22,242 nucleotides of DNA from JAVBSN01 sp031556525 (GTDB taxonomy: Bacteria; Bacillota; Clostridia; Lachnospirales; Lachnospiraceae), in the NCBI GenBank assembly GCA_031556525.1, contig JAVBSS010000020.1, forward strand, positions 1 to 22,242. Direction: 5' to 3'. A program made the translations under genes and the position numbers. Under the pieces are notes generated by a model. It saw only the letters and a list, made by a program, of their open reading frames with translations. It was not told the DNA's origin and did no database searches. Positions 1-6,840 of this stretch are shown here, one piece after another (the stretch's first letter is position 1; each line of letters begins with the position of its first letter).

Positions 1-21
1 GGTGCATTAGCTAATAGATAA
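1..21 (+). CDS. 3' tail of an upstream gene, possibly pyrF
   Basis: The first 21 bases read GALANR and then a TAA stop, immediately before the ribosome binding site of pyrK. In Clostridia the gene before pyrK is often pyrF (orotidine-5'-phosphate decarboxylase), so this is probably its last codons. Six residues are too few to identify it; the call rests on gene order only. Confidence 0.3.
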   Translation, partial: GALANR

Positions 22-37
22 TAAGGAGTAACTTAAA

Positions 38-802
38 ATGAGTGCTAGTAAAATAATATCAAAAGTAGTTAGACAAGATAATATTGCTACAGATATTTTT
101 AGCTTAGAAATTGAAGCAAGAGAAATTGTAGAAATAGCAAAAGCTGGTCAATTTGTTTCTTTATATAGTAAAGATGGAGCTAAAATGCTACCAAGACCAA
201 TAAGTATATGTGAGATTAATAAACAATCTGGTACTTTAAGACTAGTTTATAGAATTGCAGGAGCTGGAACTAAAGAGTTTTCAGAATTAAAAGCAGGAAA
301 TACTATATCAGTTATGGGTCCGCTTGGAAATGGATTTACATTAAAGAAGAAGAAAGCAATATTAATTGGTGGTGGAATAGGAATTCCGCCTATGCTTGAA
401 TTAGCAAAAGAAATTGATTGTGAAAAAACAGTTGTTTTAGGCTATAGAGATGAGATATTCTTAAACGAAGAGTTTGAATATAGAGCAGATGTATATATGG
501 CTTCGGAAGATGGAGCTCATGGTGTTAAGGGTAATGTGTTAGATGCAATAAAAGAATATGGTATCGAAGGTGATATTATATATGCTTGTGGACCTACACC
601 TATGTTAAAAGCTATACAGCAATATGCTATTGATAATGATATTGAAGCACAGTTATCTATGGAAGAAAAAATGGCTTGTGGAATAGGTGCTTGCCTTGCT
701 TGTGTATGCAAATCCAAGGACGTAGATCATCATTCTAACTCTCATACAAAGAGAGTATGTAAAGATGGCCCAGTGTTTGATGCAAGGGAGGTAGAATTTT
801 AA
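38..802 (+). CDS. pyrK: Dihydroorotate dehydrogenase B, electron-transfer subunit PyrK
   Basis: PyrK is the FAD and [2Fe-2S] subunit that passes electrons from the PyrD flavin to NAD+, allowing type 1B dihydroorotate dehydrogenase to make orotate in the cytoplasm. In the 254-residue product one sees the flavin-binding RPISI motif near residue 53, a glycine-rich nucleotide-binding stretch GGGIGIPP near 111-118, and a C-terminal cluster motif of the form CxxxxCxxC with a fourth cysteine about 27 residues further on. Length is normal for the family. An AAGGAG site ends about ten bases before the ATG. It overlaps pyrD by one base (TAATG), so the two subunits are translationally coupled. Confidence 0.95.
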   Translation: MSASKIISKVVRQDNIATDIFSLEIEAREIVEIAKAGQFVSLYSKDGAKMLPRPISICEINKQSGTLRLVYRIAGAGTKEFSELKAGNTISVMGPLGNGFTLKKKKAILIGGGIGIPPMLELAKEIDCEKTVVLGYRDEIFLNEEFEYRADVYMASEDGAHGVKGNVLDAIKEYGIEGDIIYACGPTPMLKAIQQYAIDNDIEAQLSMEEKMACGIGACLACVCKSKDVDHHSNSHTKRVCKDGPVFDAREVEF

Positions 803-1704
803 TGAATACTACAGTTAATATTGCAGGTGTTGAATTTAAGAATCCTGTTACAGTAGCATCAGGAACATTTGGTTCAGGAGCAGAATATAGTGATTTCGTA
901 GATCTTAATAGATTAGGAGCCGTTACAACTAAAGGCGTTGCCAATATCCCTTGGGCAGGTAATCCTACACCAAGAATTGCAGAAACATATGGTGGTATGA
1001 TGAACGCAATAGGTTTACAAAATCCAGGAATAGATGTATTTTGTAATAGAGATATACCTTATTTACAAGAGTATGATACTAAGATTATTGTAAATGTATG
1101 TGGTAAGTCAAAGGAAGATTATGTTGAAGTAGTAGAGAGATTAGCAAGTCAACCAGTTGATTTGTTAGAGATAAATGTATCATGTCCTAATGTTAAAGAA
1201 GGTGGAATTGCATTTGGACAAGATCCTAAGGCTCTAGCAGATATTACAAAGGCTGTAAAGGCAGTTGCAAAGCAACCTATTATCATGAAGCTTAGTCCTA
1301 ATGTAACAGATATAGTTACTATGGCAAAGGCAGCAGAAGATGCTGGAGCAGATGCATTATCATTAATTAATACATTAACAGGTATGAAGATTGATATAAA
1401 TAGAAGAACATTTGCAATAGCAAATAAAACAGGTGGATTATCAGGCCCAGCTATTAAACCAGTTGCAGTAAGAATGGTATATCAAGTTGCAAATGCAGTA
1501 AAAGTACCTATAATAGGAATGGGTGGAATTATGAACGCTTCCGATGCCCTTGAATTTATAATGGCAGGAGCTAGTGCAGTAGCAATAGGTACAGCTAATT
1601 TTGCTAATCCATATGCAACAGTAGAAGTAATAGATGGTATTGAAGAATACATGAAGAAGAATAACATAGAAGACATCAAAGAATTAATAGGTTGTGTAAA
1701 ATAG
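802..1704 (+). CDS. pyrD: Dihydroorotate dehydrogenase type 1B, catalytic subunit PyrD
   Basis: This FMN enzyme oxidises dihydroorotate to orotate, the fourth step of pyrimidine synthesis, and works as a heterotetramer with PyrK. The 300-residue product has the N-terminal GVEFKNPVTVASGTFG signature, the active-site loop with cysteine in INVSCPNV (class 1B uses Cys where membrane DHODs use Ser), and the C-terminal phosphate-binding glycines IIGMGGI. The ATG overlaps the pyrK stop by one base and GGGAGG lies upstream. It is the last intact housekeeping gene; an AGGAGG directly at its stop serves the next, interrupted gene. Confidence 0.96.
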   Translation: MNTTVNIAGVEFKNPVTVASGTFGSGAEYSDFVDLNRLGAVTTKGVANIPWAGNPTPRIAETYGGMMNAIGLQNPGIDVFCNRDIPYLQEYDTKIIVNVCGKSKEDYVEVVERLASQPVDLLEINVSCPNVKEGGIAFGQDPKALADITKAVKAVAKQPIIMKLSPNVTDIVTMAKAAEDAGADALSLINTLTGMKIDINRRTFAIANKTGGLSGPAIKPVAVRMVYQVANAVKVPIIGMGGIMNASDALEFIMAGASAVAIGTANFANPYATVEVIDGIEEYMKKNNIEDIKELIGCVK

Positions 1705-1713
1705 GAGGATGAA

Positions 1714-1734
1714 ATGGAACAATATAAGCGCTAA
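1714..1734 (+). pseudogene. pyrE: Interrupted start of pyrE (six codons), left junction of the element
   Basis: Six bases after AGGAGG, an ATG opens a frame reading MEQYKR and then TAA. In Lachnospiraceae-type pyrimidine operons pyrD is followed by pyrE (orotate phosphoribosyltransferase), whose N-terminus commonly begins MEQYK followed by EFI-FM. After the stop the same frame continues F-R-D-F-M, still resembling that start, and then all similarity is lost. The simplest reading is that a mobile element recombined into the first codons of pyrE, using a core that resembles the gene. The far end probably restores a full pyrE. The family comparison is from memory, not from a search. Confidence 0.65.
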
Positions 1735-1760
1735 TTTAGAGACTTTATGTTTGACTTTCG
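1714..1760. other. Putative attachment site (attL) at the pyrE 5' end
   Basis: The junction between chromosome and element must lie in this stretch, because pyrD and the pyrE start are host-like to the left and nothing to the right resembles pyrimidine genes. The bases after the premature stop still look like a slightly mismatched version of pyrE codons 7-12, as expected where an attP core mimics its target. GACTTT occurs twice (1740-1745 and 1753-1758). The exact crossover bases cannot be fixed without the other end. Confidence 0.5.
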
Positions 1761-1829
1761 TTTTAATATGGAAAATCCTTTGAAAAGCCTTGGTTTTAGT
1801 ATGTTTTAGATTATTCTAATAAAATAGCA

Positions 1830-1892
1830 ACTTATCGTAACTTATCATAAAATATCGTAGTTTGGTGTAAAAATGGTGTAGTAAATGGTGTA
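1830..1892. repeat. Six helically phased short repeats, candidate integrase arm sites
   Basis: Three tandem decamers lie head to tail: ACTTATCGTA (1830-1839), ACTTATCATA (1840-1849) and AAATATCGTA (1850-1859). They are followed by TGGTGTA at 1863-1869, 1874-1880 and 1886-1892. Every repeat starts 10 to 13 bases after the previous one, so all face the same side of the helix. Such clusters a hundred bases inside an element end are typical of arm-type binding sites for tyrosine integrases or their directionality factors. No integrase gene adjoins them. Confidence 0.55.
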
Positions 1893-1928
1893 CTGCATTG
1901 AAGGGAAAGAATAGATTAGGACATTAGC

Positions 1929-1977
1929 ATAAGTCCTTTATTGATTGTAGAAATATGATTGATAGAGGGCTTATTTT
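1929..1977 (+). terminator. Long stem-loop, probable terminator at the element's left end
   Basis: Bases 1929-1941 and 1962-1974 can form a 13-pair stem including three G-U pairs around a 20-base loop, and the 3' side runs into TTTT. It would stop transcription arriving from pyrD and shield the element. The large loop and short U-tract make it weaker than a textbook terminator. Confidence 0.45.
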
Positions 1978-2023
1978 AGTGCCTTAAAGTATTAATAAAG
2001 AATAACTAGAGGTGTATTTATAA

Positions 2024-2110
2024 ATGCGTAATTTGATGGTTCTAGAGAGTTTTAGGACTATTGTATGGAGTGGTACAGAAGCAAAGAAAGAACGATTTCA
2101 TAGGAGGTAA
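2024..2110 (+). CDS. Possible 28-aa small protein
   Basis: An ATG at 2024 with AGAGGTG ten bases upstream opens a 28-codon frame beginning MRNLMVLESF and ending in a basic tail (RFHRR). The product is basic and not membrane-like. It stands alone between the left-end repeats and the HU-like gene. No family is recognised. It could be chance; the ribosome binding site is its only support. The rest of 1735-2171 holds the repeats and stem-loop listed separately and no other gene. Confidence 0.25.
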   Translation: MRNLMVLESFRTIVWSGTEAKKERFHRR

Positions 2111-2171
2111 TTATTAAAAAAATATAGATATTAAAGAACAGGTTATTAAAGTATAGAAGGAGAGTAATGAA

Positions 2172-2543
2172 ATGAACACAGAGATTATAAAACCAGAATT
2201 GGTAAAGAGAATTACAGATAATTTAGATAACAAAAGAATTGTTATAGGTGGTAATAAGGAGTATTATAAGAGGAAATATCATCTTCAGTATACACAAGAC
2301 ATTGTAGATAATGTATTGTCAGCGTTTATGCAAACAATAGGAGAGGTAATTGAAGAAGGCAATACGGTTAAATTAAATGGATATATGACAATTAAGCCTA
2401 CATATTGTAAACCTAGAGTTGCAAGAAATGTATATGATAATACAGAGATGAAACTACCATCGTGCTATAAAGTGAGGGTTAAAGTAGGAAGTAAGTTAAT
2501 TAATGCATGTAAAAGATTTAGTGAAAAAGAAAAAGGAATATAA
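2172..2543 (+). CDS. HU/IHF-like DNA-bending protein (phage type)
   Basis: Residues about 40-115 follow the HU fold order: a helix (DIVDNVLSAFMQTIGEVIEEG), the turn KLNGYMTIKP in the place of the usual QLRGFGTF, a basic beta-arm with R, N and K residues, and a closing GSKLINA helix like the usual GKALKDA. At 123 residues it is longer than chromosomal HU (about 90) because of a 35-residue basic N-terminal extension, as seen in phage and plasmid HU relatives. AAGGAGAG lies eight bases before the ATG. It would bend or wrap element DNA and could assist recombination at the nearby left-end repeats; that role is inferred from position. Confidence 0.75.
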   Translation: MNTEIIKPELVKRITDNLDNKRIVIGGNKEYYKRKYHLQYTQDIVDNVLSAFMQTIGEVIEEGNTVKLNGYMTIKPTYCKPRVARNVYDNTEMKLPSCYKVRVKVGSKLINACKRFSEKEKGI

Positions 2544-2610
2544 CTGCTGCCTAAATAGGGAGTAGTTATAATAATATGATTTAGAAATAAGCATGGAGAT
2601 TAAAAAAAAT

Positions 2611-3867
2611 ATGGAAAGAAAGATTTGTAATAAATGTAATATTGAATTACCAGTCACTGAATTTAGATTAGTAAGAGGACAGTTTTATAATCCTTATTAT
2701 TTGGGGCAATGCAAGAAGTGTGAATATAAATATCAAAGGCAATATTTGAAAGATAAAGGTACAATAAAGTTTTCTGATGATTTAGATATGGTAATAAATA
2801 TTCAATATAGGGAAATTAAACAAGAAAGGCTGTTAGACTTAGACATGACTGAGATATGCCCTATTGCTCATGATGAAATATTTGTCAAACTTATGGATTA
2901 TAAAGAAACTTATATATCAAATTACGGACGTGTAATCCAATATTCTAATAATATTTATAATTTGTTACAAGGAAGTTATGATAATTATGGAGCATTAAAG
3001 TATTCCGTAAGTAAGAATGTTTTTACTGAGGGTAAGTGGAATTATAAAAGAGCTATTCTATATGCTGCAAAAACAGTAGTAGAGGAATTTGTAGTAAATC
3101 CAGATAAGGAAAACAATATTTTTACTTGGCACAAAGGATATAATAAGGATGATTTATATTATAAAAATTTGTATCCATTAAATAAAGAACAATATAGAAT
3201 TGTGAAAAAGAATTTTAGAGATACAGGGAATGACAATGAAGATTTTATATGTAAAGTAATTAATGAAATAAAATATAAACCAGATAATTGGAGTAAACGA
3301 GCGGTGACACCTATTATGTGTGGCATTGGTTATCGCGGTAGTGAAAATGTTGTTTGTACGTCAGAATCTTATTTACGTTGGCATGATATGATAAATAGAT
3401 GTTATAATCAGAAATTTCATGAGAGGCAACCTCAATATATGGAATGTACGGTTTGCGAAGAATGGAAGAATTATAGCAATTTTAAGATATGGTGGGATAA
3501 GTATCATCAAGATAATTTTGATCTTGATAAGGATATTCTCTTTAAAGGAAATAAATATTACAGTCCAGAAACTTGTTGTTTTGTACCTCATGCTATTAAC
3601 ACACTATTTGTAAATGGTAAAAAGGGGCGTGGAGATTGTCCCGTTGGTGTGTATTTTGATAATGAAAAAGGCAAGTACAGAGCGGTAATGTCCTTTATGG
3701 GTGCATCAGTTAAATTAGGTACATTTAATAATGTTGAGGATGCTTTTGCAAGGTATAAAGAATATAAGGAAGATTTTATTAAGGACTTAGCCGAACAGTA
3801 CAAAGGGGATATAGCAGATAAAGTGTATAGAGCAATGATGAATTGGGAAATTGAAATTACGGATTAA
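2611..3867 (+). CDS. NUMOD4/AP2-domain DNA-binding protein, homing-endonuclease-like
   Basis: The protein is built from pieces found in phage homing endonucleases. Counting from the upstream ATG at 2593, it has an N-terminal CxxC...CxxC knuckle (Cys12/15 and Cys40/43), a NUMOD4-like patch (YISNYGRV, about 107-114), and a middle domain (about 258-340) with WHDMINRCY, conserved C285/C288, LDKDIL, and SPETC followed by VP--IN, recalled from phage proteins. A C-terminal AP2-like DNA-binding domain covers about 350-392 (GVYFDNEKGKYRA, KLGTF). No clear HNH catalytic triad is seen, so cleavage is unproven. The ATG at 2611 is preferred because GGAG precedes it, while 2593 has no binding site. It stands alone, followed by a long intergenic region. 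Confidence 0.6.
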   Translation: MERKICNKCNIELPVTEFRLVRGQFYNPYYLGQCKKCEYKYQRQYLKDKGTIKFSDDLDMVINIQYREIKQERLLDLDMTEICPIAHDEIFVKLMDYKETYISNYGRVIQYSNNIYNLLQGSYDNYGALKYSVSKNVFTEGKWNYKRAILYAAKTVVEEFVVNPDKENNIFTWHKGYNKDDLYYKNLYPLNKEQYRIVKKNFRDTGNDNEDFICKVINEIKYKPDNWSKRAVTPIMCGIGYRGSENVVCTSESYLRWHDMINRCYNQKFHERQPQYMECTVCEEWKNYSNFKIWWDKYHQDNFDLDKDILFKGNKYYSPETCCFVPHAINTLFVNGKKGRGDCPVGVYFDNEKGKYRAVMSFMGASVKLGTFNNVEDAFARYKEYKEDFIKDLAEQYKGDIADKVYRAMMNWEIEITD

Positions 3868-4215
3868 TAAAGAATATTATATAAAATACTTATATGTTTT
3901 ATTTCATTATCGTTAATATATATATTACTCAAAGTGTACAAGATATTATCGGTCAACAACCGTAGAGAATATCAAAAATAAATGTTTTATAGCAATATAT
4001 CCACAAATTTAATCACAAAACGTGGTGAAATATGGAATAAATTGTGGACAAACCGCTATAAAAGTGTTATGATGTTGTAAAGAAAAATAATCTGTCGCAT
4101 ACTGCTTTTTTATGTGTTAACATAATATATTGTGTCGATATATAGAAATATGTTTTTTGTTTTTCCCAAAAAAAATATGATAATATTATAATAAATAAAT
4201 TAAGAAGGAATATTT
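3868..4215. other. Intergenic region with compound inverted repeat and promoter
   Basis: This 348-base stretch has no gene. It holds the large inverted repeat at 3985-4063 (listed separately) and, just before the ImmA gene, very AT-rich DNA with possible promoter elements: TTGTTT at 4157-4162 and GATAAT at 4179-4184 (16-base spacing), plus TATAAT at 4187-4192. No terminator with a U-tract was found for the gene to the left. Confidence 0.5.
3985..4063. repeat. Compound inverted repeat with DnaA-box-like cores
   Basis: The left arm reads TTTTATAGC, six bases, TCCACAA (3985-4006). The right arm (4042-4063) is its inverse with the same six-base gap: TTGTGGA, six bases, GCTATAAAA. All 16 fixed positions match; only the gaps differ. 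A smaller palindrome TCAC...GTGA (4013-4028) sits between the arms. ATATCCACA and TTGTCCACA (the latter on the minus strand) are each one base from the DnaA box TTATCCACA. Each arm has two conserved blocks, as expected for a two-part protein site. It could be an operator for the downstream gene or part of a replication origin. Confidence 0.55.
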
Positions 4216-4845
4216 ATGAATAATATTATATATTTTAAAAACACTAAAGAAAAAAAATATCAAGGTGGTGATAACATGTGCACAATTATTGAAAGATTAC
4301 ATAATAAAACTCCTGATGCAATATTGACTGAATGTGGCATGGAAGATATTTTACCAATTGATTTAACAGAAATTTTAAAATATTATAATCTTTCTGCATT
4401 ATCAAGAGATTTAACAATATTAAAATGTGGCAAACAAGAAATACTTGGTTTAGTTAGAACAAAAGGGAATAATGCTGCTATTTTTTATCAAGAAAATATG
4501 TCAATACATAGAAATCGATTTACTATTGCTCATGAAATAGCACATATATGTTTACACTTAGATCCTAGTAATAATTATGATGAAGAGCCATATTATGATT
4601 TATATAGAACTGAGAATGATGAGACAGAAGAAGAAAAGCAAGCAGACATATTTGCAGGAGAACTTTTAATACCTTTAAAGAAGCTTAAAGAGGTTTATTT
4701 ATCTCTTGAAATACCTCGTTCTGATGCGCTTGCAGAAATTTTTGGTGTTTCTAATAATGTAATGAAAAAAAGATTAGAATATCTTAAAGTATCTTATTAT
4801 AACGAAATCGGACAAGCAGTGAGGATGACTAATAATGCCAATTAA
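4216..4845 (+). CDS. ImmA/IrrE-family metallopeptidase
   Basis: This is an M78-type zinc peptidase. The zinc motif HEIAH is at residues 106-110, and the third-ligand region EEEKQADIFAGELLIP follows at about 138-153 as in ImmA. In ICEBs1 and related elements ImmA cleaves the element's repressor to switch on excision or lytic genes. Length (209) is usual. ATG 4216 has AAGGAA nearby; a second ATG at 4276 with GGTGGT is a possible alternative. Oddly its neighbour is not an HTH repressor but a small membrane protein that it overlaps by 11 bases. The only large XRE regulator lies about 9 kb away on the other strand. Confidence 0.8.
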   Translation: MNNIIYFKNTKEKKYQGGDNMCTIIERLHNKTPDAILTECGMEDILPIDLTEILKYYNLSALSRDLTILKCGKQEILGLVRTKGNNAAIFYQENMSIHRNRFTIAHEIAHICLHLDPSNNYDEEPYYDLYRTENDETEEEKQADIFAGELLIPLKKLKEVYLSLEIPRSDALAEIFGVSNNVMKKRLEYLKVSYYNEIGQAVRMTNNAN

Positions 4846-5326
4846 TATATCATCTTTAAATTCTCCTGAATTTGAAGTCCCAAACGAATCAGAAATTGAT
4901 TTAATCAAAACTAATATAGATTTTAATATTGAAGCGATGAATGCCGAATTTGGTTTAATTAATACCCTATATACAAGTCTTAGTACTGAAGTAGCTCAAA
5001 ACGAAGTGAAAAAGAGAGAATTAAAAGGAAATTTATTAAAAGGAGTGTTTAAGCTTTTATATGCTCAAACAGCAGTGACCTTTTTGATTTTTATTTTAAT
5101 ACTAGGAGGTATTATTTTATCAGGTACCCAAGTTGGATTATTAGATATTAATCTTTCGCAAGACACTATAAATAATTTGATTAAATTTGTTACTTATTAC
5201 ATAACAACTGTTGTTGCAGAAGTACTTGGTATGTTATACTTCATTGTAAAGAACGTATTCAATGAGTCTATTACAGAATTGTTTAATAACTTTAAGGATT
5301 TATTAAGAAAAGAAGAATCAAAATAA
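4835..5326 (+). CDS. Small two-TM membrane protein coupled to the ImmA gene
   Basis: The 163-residue product has a hydrophilic, mildly coiled N-terminal half (1-75), two membrane helices at about 78-98 and 117-138, and a basic C-terminal tail. It has no signal peptide and no recognised family. The ATG lies inside the peptidase gene, so the two are translationally coupled and probably work together: it could be the peptidase's substrate, anchor or antagonist. Cytosolic N-terminus plus two TMs also resembles small pore-forming effectors, but that is only shape. A strong terminator follows. Confidence 0.6.
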   Translation: MPINISSLNSPEFEVPNESEIDLIKTNIDFNIEAMNAEFGLINTLYTSLSTEVAQNEVKKRELKGNLLKGVFKLLYAQTAVTFLIFILILGGIILSGTQVGLLDINLSQDTINNLIKFVTYYITTVVAEVLGMLYFIVKNVFNESITELFNNFKDLLRKEESK

Positions 5327-5352
5327 ACCACTGAAATATTTTGAATTGTATT

Positions 5353-5386
5353 AAAGAGTAAGGCGCAACCCCTACTCTTTCTTTTT
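5353..5386 (+). terminator. Rho-independent terminator after the ImmA/membrane-protein operon
   Basis: AAAGAGTA-AGG (5353-5363) pairs with CCTACTCTTT (5371-5380) around a short loop and is followed by CTTTTT. It closes the two-gene unit. Confidence 0.8.
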
Positions 5387-5667
5387 ATATATCATGCATA
5401 ATTGCAATTTATTATAATGAAAATGTTCGTGTCTTTTAGTTCGGTTTACTCTGAAAAATAACGTAGTGTATGAATCCATCTGCTACACCCTTTTAGGATA
5501 ATACGGATTGTTTCTAGAATGTAAACCTACCGCCATACCTATGAGCGGCGCCTATATCATATAATAATCTATACTATATAATAGGTTTGATATAGTTCTA
5601 TATTATACATAAGTAGTGATTTTACACATACATATATTATACACAAATACATTGAATAAAATATATC
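5387..5667. other. Gene-free stretch between convergent units
   Basis: No gene is seen. It contains a GC hairpin CCGC/GCGG (5530-5533 with 5545-5548), which stands out in AT-rich DNA, a possible AATCC/GGATT stem just before it, and two copies of ATATTATACA followed by T/C-A (near 5602 and 5635). None fits a family I know. Confidence 0.4.
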
Positions 5668-5706
5668 ATAAGGCTAGGAGTAATAAACTCTTAGCCTTAT
5701 TTTTTA
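5668..5706. terminator. Terminator at the 3' end of the J-domain gene
   Basis: ATAAGGCTAGGAG (5668-5680) pairs with CTCTTAGCCTTAT (5689-5701 approximately) with one mismatch. The T-run lies on the + strand side, so it best stops + strand transcripts running into the convergent gene, but the stem itself also lies just beyond the stop of the minus-strand gene. Confidence 0.7.
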
Positions 5707-6222
5707 CGCTTGCTTTAGTTGTTTTAGTTCTTCTGTAAATATTTCAGTACTTCCATAATAATTTCTTATATCATTGATGCTTAGTTTCTTGTGACTTCTT
5801 TTCTTAAATGATTCGGTATGAAAATACCATTGTTTTTTCTCCCTTGCCCATTTGAAATTTAGAGATTTTAAAGTGTCTTTATGTGAAAATGTGTTACCAC
5901 CTATCCAGATCCAGCAGCCTATAATTTCTATTGTAATACCTTGTATATTGATAATACTTTGTAATACTTCCCTCAGTTGTTCATCCTCTTCAACATTATA
6001 TTTCATATTATCATAGTTTGATTTATTTTCGTTGTTAGTTTCTGCGTTGCTTTCGTGTTTATCTTTTAATACCTTAAACAAGTTATCATATTCTATATTA
6101 ATAGCTTGTGTTGCTTCTGTTGATCCGTTTGGATTGTCTGGGTGATGTTTCTTTAATAGTTCCTTGTATTGTTTTCTAAGTTCCTCTAATGTATTTACTT
6201 TTTCAAAATATGTATTATTCAT
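5704..6222 (-). CDS. J-domain (DnaJ-like) protein of mobile elements
   Basis: Residues about 1-55 form a J-domain: LEELRKQYKELLKKHHPDNP contains the HPD tripeptide that stimulates DnaK. An acidic linker (about 58-85) follows. The C-terminal domain (about 90-140) carries GCWIWIGG and FKWAREKKQWYFH, the tryptophan-rich unit typical of J-proteins of Firmicute plasmids and phages. It lacks the Gly/Phe and zinc regions of housekeeping DnaJ. AAGGAGG precedes the ATG. It is transcribed divergently from the 6530 gene, from a promoter with the TATGGGTACATA operator in its spacer. It probably recruits host DnaK to a replication or partition complex of the element. Confidence 0.8.
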   Translation of the reverse strand: MNNTYFEKVNTLEELRKQYKELLKKHHPDNPNGSTEATQAINIEYDNLFKVLKDKHESNAETNNENKSNYDNMKYNVEEDEQLREVLQSIINIQGITIEIIGCWIWIGGNTFSHKDTLKSLNFKWAREKKQWYFHTESFKKRSHKKLSINDIRNYYGSTEIFTEELKQLKQA

Positions 6223-6266
6223 AGTAAAACCTCCTTAAAATTAATAAATAATTTGTTGTTAATAAT

Positions 6267-6295
6267 ATTATAATATGGGTACATATAAAAGTCAA
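6267..6295 (-). promoter_or_regulatory. Promoter of the J-domain gene with operator in the spacer
   Basis: On the minus strand TTGACT (6295-6290) and TATAAT (6272-6267) are 17 bases apart, a near-consensus sigma-A promoter. The 12-base TATGGGTACATA (6274-6285) fills the spacer, so a bound repressor would block polymerase. Confidence 0.8.
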
Positions 6296-6394
6296 TAAAT
6301 ATGTACCCATAAATATGCACAAAAATATGTACCCATAATTGTGAAAAATGTCAATTGATATGTACCCATATATTTGTTATGATATGGGTACAGA
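6274..6394. promoter_or_regulatory. Operator cluster, five copies of TATGTACCCATA
   Basis: Perfect copies lie at 6274-6285 (reverse), 6300-6311, 6326-6337 and 6359-6370, with an 11/12 copy at 6383-6394 (reverse). Start-to-start spacing is 26, 26, 33 and 24. A sixth perfect copy sits at 8813-8824, before the RHH regulator gene. Copies occupy the spacers of both divergent promoters. This is almost certainly the binding site of one regulator, most simply the RHH protein. Confidence 0.85.
6355..6383 (+). promoter_or_regulatory. Promoter of the 6530 operon with operator in the spacer
   Basis: TTGATA (6355-6360) and TATGAT (6378-6383) are 17 bases apart. The operator 6359-6370 overlaps the -35 and spacer, and the reverse copy 6383-6394 touches the -10 and start site. 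The leader from here to 6529 (about 140 bases) holds no gene. Confidence 0.75.
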
Positions 6395-6529
6395 AACAAC
6401 AACCGAGTAAGTCGAAAGCACTCACAAATCTTAATCCATATACTTATGAGCAAACCATAGGTAAGTAATAGTTAAGAAGATGATTAAGAGGTTGTTAAAC
6501 AATAAAATCAAATATGGAGGTATACGATT

Positions 6530-6805
6530 ATGACAAAGGCTGAATTAGAGAAGAAGGTAAATGAATTAAGATCACTTAAGGCTATGAAAGAGGAGCTTGA
6601 AAATGAGGTAAAAGATGTTGAGCGAACTATCATTGAATATATGACAGAGAATGAAATTGATACAGAGATAACAGATACTTCAAAAATCACATATAAACCA
6701 CAAAGTAGAACAAGCCTTGACAAAGAAAAGCTTACAGAGATTTTAGGGGAAGACTTGAAACCTTTTGAGAAAACAACTTCTTATAGTGTACTAAGAGTTA
6801 AATAG
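6530..6805 (+). CDS. Small coiled-coil protein of phage/plasmid type
   Basis: The first 45 of 91 residues are heptad-rich and charged (KKVNELRSLKAMKEELENEV), a clear coiled coil. The C-terminal half is a small beta-like unit with SRTSLDKEKL and a final SYSVLRV strand. This arrangement recurs in small replication-region proteins of Firmicute phages near Gam-like or Gp157-like proteins; the exact family is not certain. GGAGG lies upstream of the ATG. It is the first gene under the repressed + strand promoter. Confidence 0.65.
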   Translation: MTKAELEKKVNELRSLKAMKEELENEVKDVERTIIEYMTENEIDTEITDTSKITYKPQSRTSLDKEKLTEILGEDLKPFEKTTSYSVLRVK

Positions 6806-6840
6806 TGTTAATTAATTGTGTATCTTACAATTCTAATATC

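Noticed and set aside
517..717. Open frame on the minus strand inside pyrK
   Set aside because: It is a shadow of pyrK, with no ribosome binding site and no family resemblance. Similar minus-strand frames inside pyrD, the NUMOD4/AP2 gene and others were dropped for the same reason.
1830..1892. CRISPR array
   Set aside because: The repeats are 7-10 bases with almost no spacers, and there are no cas genes in the window.
2102..2125. A further gene after AGGAGG at 2102-2107
   Set aside because: All frames hit stops within a few codons, even allowing ATT or ATA as a start.
3419..3613. Second + strand frame within the NUMOD4/AP2 gene
   Set aside because: It lies wholly inside a better supported gene in another frame and its composition is not protein-like.
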